In this document: piece by piece, positions 14,182-23,411 of the stretch
How the letters are laid out: the number at the start of each line of letters is the position of its first letter
How positions within the stretch are numbered: the stretch's first letter is position 1
Source of the DNA: Proteobacteria bacterium SG_bin9
Lineage (GTDB): Bacteria; Pseudomonadota; Alphaproteobacteria; Rhizobiales; Xanthobacteraceae
DNA length: 26,243 nt
Direction: 5' to 3'
NCBI GenBank assembly: GCA_002083525.1
Contig: LWDM01000065.1
Span: 3,136-29,378 of the forward strand
Notes under the pieces: generated by a model
Seen by the model: the letters and a program-made list of their open reading frames with translations, nothing else
Told to the model about the DNA's origin: nothing
Database searches by the model: none
Program-made: the position numbers and the translations under genes

Positions 14182-17100
14182 ATGCGCGTCTTCAACGCTC
14201 CCGCCTCCGCGCCGTTTCTGTCGACCGTCATTACCGCGCTGATCGACGGCGTGCTGGTCGACGGCTTCGAGGCGCGCACCAATCCGGAGCGGCTCGCGGA
14301 GGCGACGATCTATCTGCCGACGCAACGCGCCGCGCGCATGGTGCGCGACGTGTTCCTCGACGTGCTTCATGCGAAAGCCGTGGTGCTGCCGCGCATTGTC
14401 GCCCTCAACGACATCGACGAGGATGAGATCGCATTCGCCGAAGCCGCCGCACCGCCGGCCGGCGGTGAAGGGGCGCTGAATTTGCCGCCGGCGCTCGGCG
14501 GCATGGAGCGGCGTCTGCTGTTGGCGAAGCTGGTTGCGGCATGGGCTGCGCGATTGCCTGCACGGGCGGGCGAACCGCCGCTCGTCGCCGGAGGTCCGGC
14601 GCAAGTTCTCGCGCTCGCCGACGATCTCGCGCGCCTGATGGACGACATGGCGACGCGCGTGGTCGACTGGAACGGTCTCGACGACCTGCCGCCGAGCGAC
14701 TTCGACGCGTACTGGCAATTGACGCTGAAGTTTCTCGCCATCGCGCGCGAGTACTGGCCGGAGGTCTTGAAGCAGCTCGGCCGCGTCGAACCGGCGTTGC
14801 GCCGCGATCTCCTGATCGCAGCGGAAGCCGAACGCCTCAAGACTCACAGCAAGGGTCCGGTGATTGCCGCCGGTTCGACCGGCTCGATGCCCGCGACCGC
14901 GAAATTCCTTCAGGCCATCGCGAAGATGCCGAACGGTGCCGTCGTGCTGCCCGGTCTCGATACCGATCTCGACGAAGACGCCTGGCGCACGATCGGCAAC
15001 ACCGACGGCGACGATGGCCATCCAACCGCACCCGCATCGAGTCATCCGCAGTTCGCGCTGCATGCGCTGCTCGATCGCTTCGGTCTGTCGCGACGGGATG
15101 TCATCCAGCTTGCCGAACCAGCGGCCCATGGACGCGAGCTTCTCACCTCGGAAGCGATGCGCCCGTCAGACGCGACCGCGCGTTGGCATCAGCGGCTGAC
15201 CGAGCCGGACGTCGCGAATCGTCTCACGCAGGGCCTGCAATCGCTCGCCGTGATCGAGGCGCCGAATGCAGAAATGGAAGCGCTGACGATTGCGGTCGCG
15301 ATGCGCGAAGCGGTTGCAGAGAACCGCTCGGCTGCGCTGGTGACACCTGACCGCGCGCTGGCGCGCCGCGTGATGGCCGCGCTCGGCCGCTGGAATCTCG
15401 CCTTCGACGATTCGGGCGGCGAATCGCTGATGGATACGGCCGCCGGACTGTTCGCACGGCTCACCGCCACGGTCATTGCGGACCAATGCGCGCCACCCGA
15501 ACTGCTCGCGCTGCTGAAGCATCCGTTGTTCCGGCTCGGACGCGCAGCAAATGGCTGGCGTGCAGCGATCGAGGCTCTTGAGATCGCGCTGTTGCGCGGG
15601 CCGCGTCCGGCTGCGGGAAGCGCGGGCCTGGGGCGCGACTTCACGATCTTTCGCACCGAGTGGGCCAAGCTCAAGGCAGGCCAGCCGTCGCTGCTGCATG
15701 CGGCAGAGCCGGGCACCAAGCTGCGCGAGAGCGATCTCGAATCCGTCCGGCAGTTCATCGTCGCTCTCCATGACGCGCTGAAGCCACTCGAAGGCATTCC
15801 CGATAATCGCGCGCACGATTTCGCGACGCTCGTGGCTGCACACCAAGCAACAATCGAAGCGCTGTCGCACGACGGCGCAGGCGGTATCTCCGCCTACGAC
15901 GGCGACGATGGCGAAAGCCTCGCGGCCACATTGCGCGACTTTGCTGATCTCAACGCAAACGCGACATCCGGTGCGCTGCAGACATCGATCCACGATTATC
16001 CCGACCTGTTCCAAACGGCCTTCGCCGATCGCGTGGTGCGGCAGCGGCAGCTGCCCGGTGCGTTGCTACGCATCTACGGTCCGCTGGAAGCACGTCTTAC
16101 TCATTGCGATCGCGTCATCCTTGGAGGACTGATCGAAGGAATCTGGCCGCCCGCGCCGCGCAACGATCCCTGGCTCAGCCGCCCCATGCGGCAACAGCTC
16201 GGCCTCGATCTGCCGGAACGCCGCATCGGCCTTGCCGCGCACGACTTCGCGCAGTTGCTCGGCGCGCCGGACGTAATTCTCACTTATCCCGCCAAGAGCG
16301 GCGGCGCGCCGTCGGTCGCCTCACGCTTCCTGCATCGGCTTGAGGCCGTCGCCGGAAGCGAGCGCTGGGACGTCGTGAAGCAGCGCGGTGAAAAGTATCT
16401 GCGCTATGCCGAGGCGCTCGATCGGTCCGTAGAACCGCCGAAGCCATACCCGCAGCCGCAACCGAAGCCGCCGCGCGATGCGCGCCCGACCCGCATGTCG
16501 GTGACCGAGATCGAGGACTGGCTGCGCGATCCCTACACCATCTACGCCCGGCGCATTCTCGATCTGCAGCCGCTCGATCCCGTCGATATGCCGCCGTCGG
16601 TTGCCGATCGCGGCTCGGCGATCCATCAAGCACTCGGCGATTTCGGTCTGAAGTATCCAGCCAAGCTGCCCGATCAGATCGAGCAGGTTCTGCGCGAGAT
16701 GGGACAGGCGCATTTCGCACCGCTGATGGAACGGCCGGAAGCGCGCGCGCTGTGGTGGCCGCGCTATCTGCGCGTGGCCGGCTGGTTCGCGGGCTGGGAA
16801 CGCGAGCGGCGGCATGAGGTGGTAGCCATCGACGCCGAAACCGCGGGCCGGATTCAGATTCCTGCAGGTGAGCGCACGTTCACGCTGTCATGCCGGGCCG
16901 ACCGCATCGAACGGCGCAGCGACCGCACGTTTGCGATTGTCGACTACAAGACCGGCACGCCGCCGAGCGACAAGCAGGTGCGCCTCGGACTGGCACCGCA
17001 GCTCACACTCGAAGCCGCGATCCTGCGCAACGGCGGCTTTAACGGCATCGATGCCAACGCATCCGTGAGCCAGCTCGTCTATCTGAAGCTCAGCGGCAAC

Positions 17101-17340
17101 AATCCGCCGGGCGAGGAGCGCATCCTCGAACTCAAGCGCGACCGCAGAGACGACGGCATGCTGCCCGACGATGCCGCCGACGACGCGCTGCAGAAGCTGC
17201 AGGCGTTGATCACGGCGTTCGAGAACGAACAACAACCTTACGTCTCGCTCAGCCTGCCGATGTGGCAGAACAAATACGGCACTTACGACAATCTCGCACG
17301 CATCCGCGAATGGACGATCATCGGCGAGGATGACGAATGA
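14182..17340 (+). CDS. addB: AddB subunit of the AddAB helicase-nuclease
   Basis: AddB pairs with AddA to resect double-strand breaks, recognise Chi-like sites and load recombinase. The 1052-residue protein has the alphaproteobacterial AddB form. Its N-terminus reads IYLPTQRAARMV (43-54) in the place where Firmicute AddB has a Walker A loop, so no ATP-binding loop is seen. The C-terminal RecB-like nuclease has CRADRIERR (D907) and IVDYKTG with D921 and K923. No cysteine follows the nuclease motif, so the Fe-S staple of Bacillus AddB is absent. The stop overlaps the addA start (ATGA). Confidence 0.94.
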   Translation: MRVFNAPASAPFLSTVITALIDGVLVDGFEARTNPERLAEATIYLPTQRAARMVRDVFLDVLHAKAVVLPRIVALNDIDEDEIAFAEAAAPPAGGEGALNLPPALGGMERRLLLAKLVAAWAARLPARAGEPPLVAGGPAQVLALADDLARLMDDMATRVVDWNGLDDLPPSDFDAYWQLTLKFLAIAREYWPEVLKQLGRVEPALRRDLLIAAEAERLKTHSKGPVIAAGSTGSMPATAKFLQAIAKMPNGAVVLPGLDTDLDEDAWRTIGNTDGDDGHPTAPASSHPQFALHALLDRFGLSRRDVIQLAEPAAHGRELLTSEAMRPSDATARWHQRLTEPDVANRLTQGLQSLAVIEAPNAEMEALTIAVAMREAVAENRSAALVTPDRALARRVMAALGRWNLAFDDSGGESLMDTAAGLFARLTATVIADQCAPPELLALLKHPLFRLGRAANGWRAAIEALEIALLRGPRPAAGSAGLGRDFTIFRTEWAKLKAGQPSLLHAAEPGTKLRESDLESVRQFIVALHDALKPLEGIPDNRAHDFATLVAAHQATIEALSHDGAGGISAYDGDDGESLAATLRDFADLNANATSGALQTSIHDYPDLFQTAFADRVVRQRQLPGALLRIYGPLEARLTHCDRVILGGLIEGIWPPAPRNDPWLSRPMRQQLGLDLPERRIGLAAHDFAQLLGAPDVILTYPAKSGGAPSVASRFLHRLEAVAGSERWDVVKQRGEKYLRYAEALDRSVEPPKPYPQPQPKPPRDARPTRMSVTEIEDWLRDPYTIYARRILDLQPLDPVDMPPSVADRGSAIHQALGDFGLKYPAKLPDQIEQVLREMGQAHFAPLMERPEARALWWPRYLRVAGWFAGWERERRHEVVAIDAETAGRIQIPAGERTFTLSCRADRIERRSDRTFAIVDYKTGTPPSDKQVRLGLAPQLTLEAAILRNGGFNGIDANASVSQLVYLKLSGNNPPGEERILELKRDRRDDGMLPDDAADDALQKLQALITAFENEQQPYVSLSLPMWQNKYGTYDNLARIREWTIIGEDDE

Positions 17341-20300
17341 GCGAGCCGCGGTCGCAAATCCCGGCGCTGGCGCGCGATGCGCAGACGCGCTCGTCCAATC
17401 CGGCGACCTCGGTGTTCGTCTCGGCGAACGCCGGCTCCGGCAAGACGCACGTGCTGGTGCAGCGCGTGGTGCGGCTGCTGCTCGCAGGCGTACCTCCGGC
17501 GAAAATTCTCTGCATCACCTTTACCAAGGCCGCCGCCGCAAACATGTCGCAGCGGGTGTTCGCGAAGCTCGGCGAATGGGTTGCGCTCGGTGATGACGCG
17601 CTCGACCGTGCGTTGAAGGAATCAGGCATCGCGCGGTCGACGGCACAGATCCGCATGCAGGCGCGCAAGCTGTTCGCCAATGCATTGGAGACCCCAGGCG
17701 GACTAAAGGTGCAGACCATCCACGCGCTCTGCACGCGGCTGCTGCAGCAGTTTCCGTTCGAGGCCAACGTGCCGGCCCGCTTTGCCGTGCTCGATGACCG
17801 CGATCAGGCCGACATGATGGAGCACGCAAGCCTCAAAGTGCTGCTCGATGCGGCCGCGAAGCCGATGAGCCCCATCGGTCGCGCATTGCAAACGGCAATG
17901 GCGACCGCAGCTGACACCACGTTCCGTGAAGTCGTCACCGAGGCCGTGCTGAGCCGCGATCATCTGCTGACCTGGATCAAGCAGGCGGGCGGCGTCGAAG
18001 CCGCGGTCGGCGAGCTGTCGCGCGCGCTCGCGATCGATCCTGACGAAAGCATCGAAGAGATCGAGCGCGAGATCGTCGCGGGGCCGAACCTGCCGCGGTC
18101 GCGATGGGCTGCCGTTTCCGACATTTTGGAAAGCGGCAATAAGACCGACCGGGATCAAGCCGAACGGCTACGATACGCTCTAGAACTCAACGGTTCAGCG
18201 CAAGTCGAAAAGTACTTCACTGTCTTTCTGACAAAAGACGCCGAGATGCGGAAAGTTCTAGTCACGAGAGAGATTCGTGACAACGCTCCAAGTATCGCCG
18301 CATCGTTCGAAGCCGAGAAAGCACGCCTCGGCCCGCTGATCGACCGGCGACGCGCCGCATTCACGCGCGACCGTACCCATGCATTGCTCGCGATCGCGAC
18401 CGCGGTTGCCGACAACTATCGTTTCGCCAAACAGGCGCGCGGCGCGATGGACTATTCGGACCTGATCGAGAAGACGCTGAGGCTGCTCGACAACACCTCC
18501 GCCGGCTGGGTGCACTACAAGCTCGACCGCGGCGTCGATCACGTGCTGATCGACGAAGCGCAGGACACGAGCCCGCAGCAGTGGGACATCGTCGCGCGGC
18601 TGATCTCCGAGTTCACCACCGGCGCAGGCGCACGCGAAGCAAAGCGCACCGTGTTCGCGGTCGGCGACGAGAAGCAGTCGATCTTTTCGTTTCAGGGCGC
18701 GGCGCCGCGTGAGTTCGACGCACGCCGCCGCGAGCTCGAACAGCGCTTCCGCGAGGCCAAGCTCGAGTTCGAAAAGATCTCGTTCACCTACTCGTTCCGC
18801 TCAGGTGCGGGCGTGCTGCAGGCCGTCGAGAGCACGTTCAAGCCGCAGGACATCTACCGCAGCATCACCACCGACCGCGACGGCATGCCGCCGCACATGG
18901 CGCTGACCGACGCCGCGCCGTCCTCGATCGATCTATGGGAGCTGGAGCTGCCGCCGGAACGGAAGGATATGGAAGGCTGGCGCGTGCCGTTCGATGCGGT
19001 GTCGCGCACAAATCCAGAAGTGGTGCTGGCGAACCGCATCCAGCGCGAGATCAAGGCGATTATCGCGCGCGGCGAATTGACCGGTGTCGCCGGACGGCGG
19101 CGCAAGCTGACCTACGGCGATGTTCTCGTTCTCGTCCGCCGCCGCGGCAAGGCGTTCGATGCCGTCATCAAAGCCTTGAAGCACGCCGGTGTGCCGGTCG
19201 CGGGTGCGGACCGGCTCAAGCTGACCGAGCACATCGCGGTGATCGACCTGATGTCGCTCGGCGATGCGCTGTTGTTGCCGAAGGACGATCTCGCGCTTGC
19301 GGTCGCGCTGAAGAGTCCATTGTTCGGCCTCGATGAAGAGCAGCTCTTCGCGCTTGCCTGGAATCGCAAAGGTTCGCTTCGAGCCGCTATCGAAGACAAG
19401 GCCAAGAGCGATGCGACGTTCGCGAACGTACTGCGCCGTCTCACCGCCTGCGAGGAACGGGTTCAACACGACACACCCTTCGCCTTCTACGCCTGGCTGC
19501 TCGGTGCGGACGGCGGACGGGCGCGGATCATGCAGCGGCTCGGCGCCGAAGCGAATGACGCGCTCGATGAATTTCTCGAACTGGCGTTGGGTTACGAGCG
19601 CCGCGCACCGGCATCGCTACAGAGTTTCCTCGCATGGCTGCGCGCCGCCGATACCGAGATCAAGCGTGACATGGAGATCGCCCGCGACGAGGTCCGCGTG
19701 ATGACCGTGCATGGCGCGAAGGGTCTGGAGGCGCCCGTCGTCTTCCTCGCCGACACCACCGTGTCGCCGACCGAAACGCAACGCGTCAATCTCGTGCGCA
19801 TCCCGCAAGGCAATGACGCGCCGAGCGCAGCGGGCCTCACGGTCTGGGCCGGCCGCAAGGCCGACGATCCGGCGCTTGTCGCGTCGGCGCGCGAGACAAT
19901 GAAAGGCGAGATGGACGACGAATATCGCCGCCTGCTTTATGTGGCGATGACGCGCGCCGCCGATCGGCTGATCGTCGGCGGTTGCCTGCCCGGCAATCGC
20001 CGCGAGGTGTCGCCGACCTCCTGGTATGCGCTGATCAGAGAAGGGCTGAAGCGCTCCGGCCTCGTCGAAGCGAAAATCGAAACAGATGATGGATCGGTGT
20101 TCCGTTACAGCAAGAGCGATGACCTCGGCGCGCCCGCCGACCTGTTCAGCATCGACCGCGCAAAGCCACCGATTGAGCTGCCGGACTGGCTGCGCACACC
20201 GGACCAGCCGCGGCCCGCGTCACGTGCGTTGATCCGTCCGTCGGCACGCAACGATAGCAACGGCACATCGGCTCATGCGCTCTCGCCAAACCAGCGCGAG

Positions 20301-20828
20301 CGTGCGCTCCAACGCGGCAACTTGGTGCACCGTCTGTTGCAATCGCTGCCCGAAATCCCGTCTGAGCGCCGGCGCGACGCCGCACTGCGCTTCCTCGCCC
20401 GCAACGCGACCGATTCAGATGGCTGGACCGATGTGGAACGTTCTACCCTCGCGGAGCAGGTGCTGGCGCTGATGGAGGACACACGCTTCGCGCATGTGTT
20501 CGCGGAGGGAAGCCGCGCCGAGGTTCCTGTCGTCGGCCGGCTGCCGGAGATGTCCGACGCGCCGGTCTCCGGCCAGATTGACCGGCTGCTGATCGCGCCC
20601 AACCAGATCTGGATCGTCGACTTCAAGACCAATGCGGCCGCGCCCCGGCAGCTCGCCGACGTCCCGCAGGCCTATGTCCGCCAGCTGGCGCTCTACCGCC
20701 GCGTGCTTGCCCTGGCCTACCCGGGCCGGTTGATCCGGGCCGCGCTCCTGTGGACGGAAATCCCAGAAATCATGGAGATTCCGACCGTAAACCTCGATCA
20801 GGCGATGGCCTCGCTCATCTCTTCGTGA
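17337..20828 (+). CDS. addA: AddA helicase-nuclease subunit
   Basis: AddA is the UvrD/RecB-like motor and nuclease of AddAB. Its 1163 residues show Walker A ANAGSGKTHV (30-39), CITFTKAAA (motif Ia), DEAQD (406-410, Walker B), GDEKQSIFSFQGA (motif III), VMTVHGAKGLE (788-798, motif V), YVAMTRA (motif VI) and a C-terminal nuclease with QIDRLL (D1082) and IVDFKT (D1095, K1097). Both active domains look intact. A stretch at about 18121-18300 (residues 262-321) falls to about 50% G+C by hand count, well below its surroundings, although the protein stays in frame. It is coupled to addB by a four-base overlap. A hairpin and the trxA gene follow. Confidence 0.97.
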   Translation: MSEPRSQIPALARDAQTRSSNPATSVFVSANAGSGKTHVLVQRVVRLLLAGVPPAKILCITFTKAAAANMSQRVFAKLGEWVALGDDALDRALKESGIARSTAQIRMQARKLFANALETPGGLKVQTIHALCTRLLQQFPFEANVPARFAVLDDRDQADMMEHASLKVLLDAAAKPMSPIGRALQTAMATAADTTFREVVTEAVLSRDHLLTWIKQAGGVEAAVGELSRALAIDPDESIEEIEREIVAGPNLPRSRWAAVSDILESGNKTDRDQAERLRYALELNGSAQVEKYFTVFLTKDAEMRKVLVTREIRDNAPSIAASFEAEKARLGPLIDRRRAAFTRDRTHALLAIATAVADNYRFAKQARGAMDYSDLIEKTLRLLDNTSAGWVHYKLDRGVDHVLIDEAQDTSPQQWDIVARLISEFTTGAGAREAKRTVFAVGDEKQSIFSFQGAAPREFDARRRELEQRFREAKLEFEKISFTYSFRSGAGVLQAVESTFKPQDIYRSITTDRDGMPPHMALTDAAPSSIDLWELELPPERKDMEGWRVPFDAVSRTNPEVVLANRIQREIKAIIARGELTGVAGRRRKLTYGDVLVLVRRRGKAFDAVIKALKHAGVPVAGADRLKLTEHIAVIDLMSLGDALLLPKDDLALAVALKSPLFGLDEEQLFALAWNRKGSLRAAIEDKAKSDATFANVLRRLTACEERVQHDTPFAFYAWLLGADGGRARIMQRLGAEANDALDEFLELALGYERRAPASLQSFLAWLRAADTEIKRDMEIARDEVRVMTVHGAKGLEAPVVFLADTTVSPTETQRVNLVRIPQGNDAPSAAGLTVWAGRKADDPALVASARETMKGEMDDEYRRLLYVAMTRAADRLIVGGCLPGNRREVSPTSWYALIREGLKRSGLVEAKIETDDGSVFRYSKSDDLGAPADLFSIDRAKPPIELPDWLRTPDQPRPASRALIRPSARNDSNGTSAHALSPNQRERALQRGNLVHRLLQSLPEIPSERRRDAALRFLARNATDSDGWTDVERSTLAEQVLALMEDTRFAHVFAEGSRAEVPVVGRLPEMSDAPVSGQIDRLLIAPNQIWIVDFKTNAAAPRQLADVPQAYVRQLALYRRVLALAYPGRLIRAALLWTEIPEIMEIPTVNLDQAMASLISS

Positions 20829-20835
20829 CAGCGGC

Positions 20836-20864
20836 TTGACCCGGCAACGGGGCGTTCATACGTT
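20836..20864 (+). promoter_or_regulatory. candidate promoter for trxA
   Basis: TTGACC (20836-20841, within CTTGACC) is a strong -35 match. The -10 is less clear, with TACGTT at 20859-20864 after a 17-base gap, or CATACG two bases earlier. It lies just after the addA stop and about 60 bases before the trxA ATG. This would give thioredoxin its own transcript. It is pattern-based only. Confidence 0.35.
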
Positions 20865-20878
20865 CCGGTCAGTCTCTT

Positions 20879-20899
20879 GCGGGGCGATTCCTGCCCCGC
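20879..20899 (+). other. stem-loop between addA and trxA
   Basis: GCGGGGC (20879-20885) and GCCCCGC (20893-20899) form a perfect 7-bp stem with a 7-base loop GATTCCT. A weak T-rich run (TTCATTTT) follows. It could be a partial terminator for addBA or a structured part of the trxA leader. Confidence 0.55.
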
Positions 20900-20925
20900 T
20901 TCATTTTGCAGATACGAGGATCGTC

Positions 20926-21246
20926 ATGAGCGTCGGTAAGGTATCGGATGCCAGTTTTGAAGCGGAAGTCCTGAAGGCGACCGGACCTGTTGTGGTCGAC
21001 TTCTGGGCGGAGTGGTGCGGCCCCTGCCGCATGATTGCACCTGCGCTCGATGAGATCGCCGGCGCGATGGGCGACAAGGTCAAGATCGTGAAGCTCAACA
21101 TCGACGAGAATCCGAAGACCGCGTCGAAGTACGGCGTCATGTCGATCCCGACGCTGCTGATCTTCAAGGGTGGCGAGATGGCCTCGCGTCAGGTCGGCGC
21201 TGCGCCGAAGCAGAAGCTACAGCAGTGGATCACTGCCGCCGTCTGA
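20926..21246 (+). CDS. trxA: thioredoxin 1
   Basis: Thioredoxin reduces protein disulfides in the cytoplasm and is recycled by thioredoxin reductase with NADPH. The protein has 106 residues, the standard size. The active site WCGPC lies at 30-34 within VVDFWAEWCGPCRMIAP, and the cis-proline is P75 in SIPTLLIF. The buried Asp25 (VDFW) is present. The ATG at 20926 is preceded by GAGGA with a 5-base spacer. Upstream in-frame starts lack a thioredoxin-like sequence. A strong intrinsic terminator follows. Confidence 0.98.
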   Translation: MSVGKVSDASFEAEVLKATGPVVVDFWAEWCGPCRMIAPALDEIAGAMGDKVKIVKLNIDENPKTASKYGVMSIPTLLIFKGGEMASRQVGAAPKQKLQQWITAAV

Positions 21247-21269
21247 TCGTCACGAATTGCATTTTTGCG

Positions 21270-21304
21270 AAACGGCCGGTGACACCATCCCCGGCCGTTT
21301 TTTG
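21270..21304 (+). terminator. intrinsic terminator after trxA
   Basis: AAACGGCCGG (21270-21279) pairs perfectly with CCGGCCGTTT (21291-21300) around an 11-base loop. The stem runs into TTTTTT (21298-21303) on the plus strand. It begins 24 bases after the trxA stop. The opposite strand lacks a comparable T-run, so it mainly serves trxA, although the convergent phosphoesterase gene ends at 21315. Confidence 0.85.
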
Positions 21305-21314
21305 TTTGCGTACG

Positions 21315-22055
21315 CTACCTGATCCATCCCGTCGCCAGCGCGCTCGCCCATTCCAGCCGCCCGTTCTGCCGCGCCAGCGACGCCATTGCTTCATTGTCGT
21401 AGGGGACCTGCCTGAACGTTGCGTGCCAACGCCCGGCCATCTTTTCGACGATCGCGTAGCACGCATCGGGGGTGCCGACTTCGAGCGTGTGCGGATACGG
21501 CGCGACGTCGCGATAGCCGGGGCCGCCGACGCTGCCGGGATTGACGATCATGCGCCCGTCGCGAAGCTTGACCGCACGCGCAATGTGGGTGTGGGCGCAC
21601 AGGATCAGTGACTGCGTGATACCTTGAGCGCGCGCCTCGATCGACTCGATCGATGCCATATGTACCACGCCTTCCGGCGTCACCGCTTCCATCCAATAGG
21701 TGTTGTCGTCGTCAGGCGTCGCGTGACAGAGATAGACCTCGTCCCGATAGACCGCGCTGAAAGGCAGCGCGCCCAGCCACTCCATCTGGACCGGCGTGAG
21801 CTGGCCGTGAGCGATCCGATCCGACGGATACATCTGCTCCGGCGTCCAGTCGGTGACATAGCGATCGTGATTGCCGCGCACGCAGACGGCGTTCATGTCC
21901 ATCATGATCTCGGCGGTGCGGCGCGCATCGAGCGGCCCCGACACCATGTCGCCGAGATTGACGATGTCGGTCACACCCTGTGCCTTGATGTCGTCAAGCA
22001 CGGCTTCGAGCGCGAGATAGTTACCGTGAACGTCGGCGATCGCAGCAAACTTCAT
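21315..22055 (-). CDS. calcineurin-like metallophosphoesterase
   Basis: The 246-residue protein has the two-metal phosphoesterase motifs in order: DVHGN (8-12), GDMVSGP (35-41), GNHD (61-64), CHATP (110-114) and AHTHI (154-158). The metal ligands D8, H10, D36, N62, H111, H155 and H157 are therefore all present, so it should be active. VNPGSVGGP (about 172-180) is typical of the YfcE/Ap4A-hydrolase-like branch. The substrate is unknown. It starts 12 bases after the folC stop and is probably the last gene of an accD-folC-phosphoesterase unit. Confidence 0.88.
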   Translation of the reverse strand: MKFAAIADVHGNYLALEAVLDDIKAQGVTDIVNLGDMVSGPLDARRTAEIMMDMNAVCVRGNHDRYVTDWTPEQMYPSDRIAHGQLTPVQMEWLGALPFSAVYRDEVYLCHATPDDDNTYWMEAVTPEGVVHMASIESIEARAQGITQSLILCAHTHIARAVKLRDGRMIVNPGSVGGPGYRDVAPYPHTLEVGTPDACYAIVEKMAGRWHATFRQVPYDNEAMASLARQNGRLEWASALATGWIR

Positions 22056-22067
22056 GAAGGTGTTGCC

Positions 22068-23411
22068 CTACTGCGGCAACGAACCGTTCGCTGCCAGAAC
22101 CGAGCCCGCGAGATAAAGCGAGCCGGTGATCAGGATACGCGGCGGCGTCTCATAGGCAAGCCGCGCCAGCGACTGCAGCGCCGCCGCAACGCTGCCCGCG
22201 ACTTCGACGCGCATGCCGAGCGAGCGCGCCGCATCCGCCAGCGCCGACGGCGGCATCGCGTTGTCCTGATCGGGGATCGGCACGGCGATGACGTGACGCG
22301 TCAGGCCGGCGAAGTTCGCGAGGAAGCCGCTCGCATCCTTGTTGCCCATCATGCCGGCGATGATGACCAGCGGTCGCGACACGCGCTCCTCAAGATCGCC
22401 AAGCGCCGCCGCAACCACACGGCCGCCGTCGACATTGTGGCCACCGTCAAGCCAGACTTCGCACTCGGCCGGCCCCTGCGCAACCAGCGGTCCCGATGGC
22501 AGGCGTTGCATCCGCGCCGGCCACTGCGCGCCGGAGATTCCCGCTTCGATCGCTTTCGCATCGACGGTTAGCGTATCGATTGCGCGTAGCGTTGCGATCG
22601 CCAATCCCGCATTGTCGAACTGATGCCGCCCGAACAGGCGCGGCGCAGCAAGATCGAGCAGGCCGCGCTCGTCCTGATAGACCAGCCGCCCGCGTTCGAC
22701 GTTCACATGCCAGCCCTCGCCGCAGCCGTGCAATGGCGCGCGCAGACGATTGGCATGTTGTTCGATGACCGCGGCAACCTCCGGCTGCTGATCGGCGTAA
22801 ATCACGGGCACGCCCTTCTTGATGATGCCCGCCTTCTCGGCGGCGATCTTCATCACCGTGTCGCCGAGAAATTCGCGATGGTCGATACCGATCGGCGTAA
22901 TGACGCTGGCAAGCGGCTGCTCGATCACGTTGGTGGCGTCGAGCCGGCCGCCGAGCCCGACCTCAAGCAGGACCACATCCGCCGGGTGACGCGCGAACAG
23001 CTCGAAGGCCGCAGCCGTTTCCATTTCGAAGACGGTGATCGGCTCGCCGCCGTTGGCAGTTTCGCAATGTGCCAGCACGTCGCGCAGTTCGTCATCGCTG
23101 ACCAGCGCGCCACCGCCGACGGCACCGATGCGAAAACGTTCGTTGATGCGCACCAGATGCGGCGAGGTATAGACATGCACGCGCAAACCTGCGGCTTCCA
23201 GCATCGCGCGGAGATAGGCGACGGTCGATCCCTTGCCGTTGGTGCCGGCCACATGGATCACCGGCGGCAGCGTGCGCTCAGGATGATCGAGCTTGTCGAG
23301 GATGCGCCACATCCGGTCGAGCGTGAGATCGATCCGCTTCGGATGCAGCTCGGTCAGCCGCGCCAGAATATCGCCGAGTGGCTGCGATGGTTTTGACGCG
23401 GGAATGTTCAC
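22068..23411 (-). CDS. folC: FolC dihydrofolate/folylpolyglutamate synthase
   Basis: FolC adds glutamate to dihydropteroate and to folates, completing and trapping the cofactor in the cytoplasm. The 447-residue protein shows HVAGTNGKGST (53-63, the ATP loop), TSPHLVRINERF, LEVGLGGRLDATNV, PIGIDHREFLGDT with the following IAAEKAGIIKKGVPVI, and the late VWLDGGHNVDGG. These are the standard Mur-ligase-like markers. The start is GTG (23409-23411), sharing GTGA with the accD stop. No ribosome site precedes it, so translation is probably coupled to accD. Confidence 0.96.
   Translation of the reverse strand: MNIPASKPSQPLGDILARLTELHPKRIDLTLDRMWRILDKLDHPERTLPPVIHVAGTNGKGSTVAYLRAMLEAAGLRVHVYTSPHLVRINERFRIGAVGGGALVSDDELRDVLAHCETANGGEPITVFEMETAAAFELFARHPADVVLLEVGLGGRLDATNVIEQPLASVITPIGIDHREFLGDTVMKIAAEKAGIIKKGVPVIYADQQPEVAAVIEQHANRLRAPLHGCGEGWHVNVERGRLVYQDERGLLDLAAPRLFGRHQFDNAGLAIATLRAIDTLTVDAKAIEAGISGAQWPARMQRLPSGPLVAQGPAECEVWLDGGHNVDGGRVVAAALGDLEERVSRPLVIIAGMMGNKDASGFLANFAGLTRHVIAVPIPDQDNAMPPSALADAARSLGMRVEVAGSVAAALQSLARLAYETPPRILITGSLYLAGSVLAANGSLPQ

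Noticed and set aside
13933..15129. Minus-strand open frame of 398 codons opposite murU and addB
   Set aside because: It spans two real genes and the gap between them, is Arg-rich and lacks any family motif.
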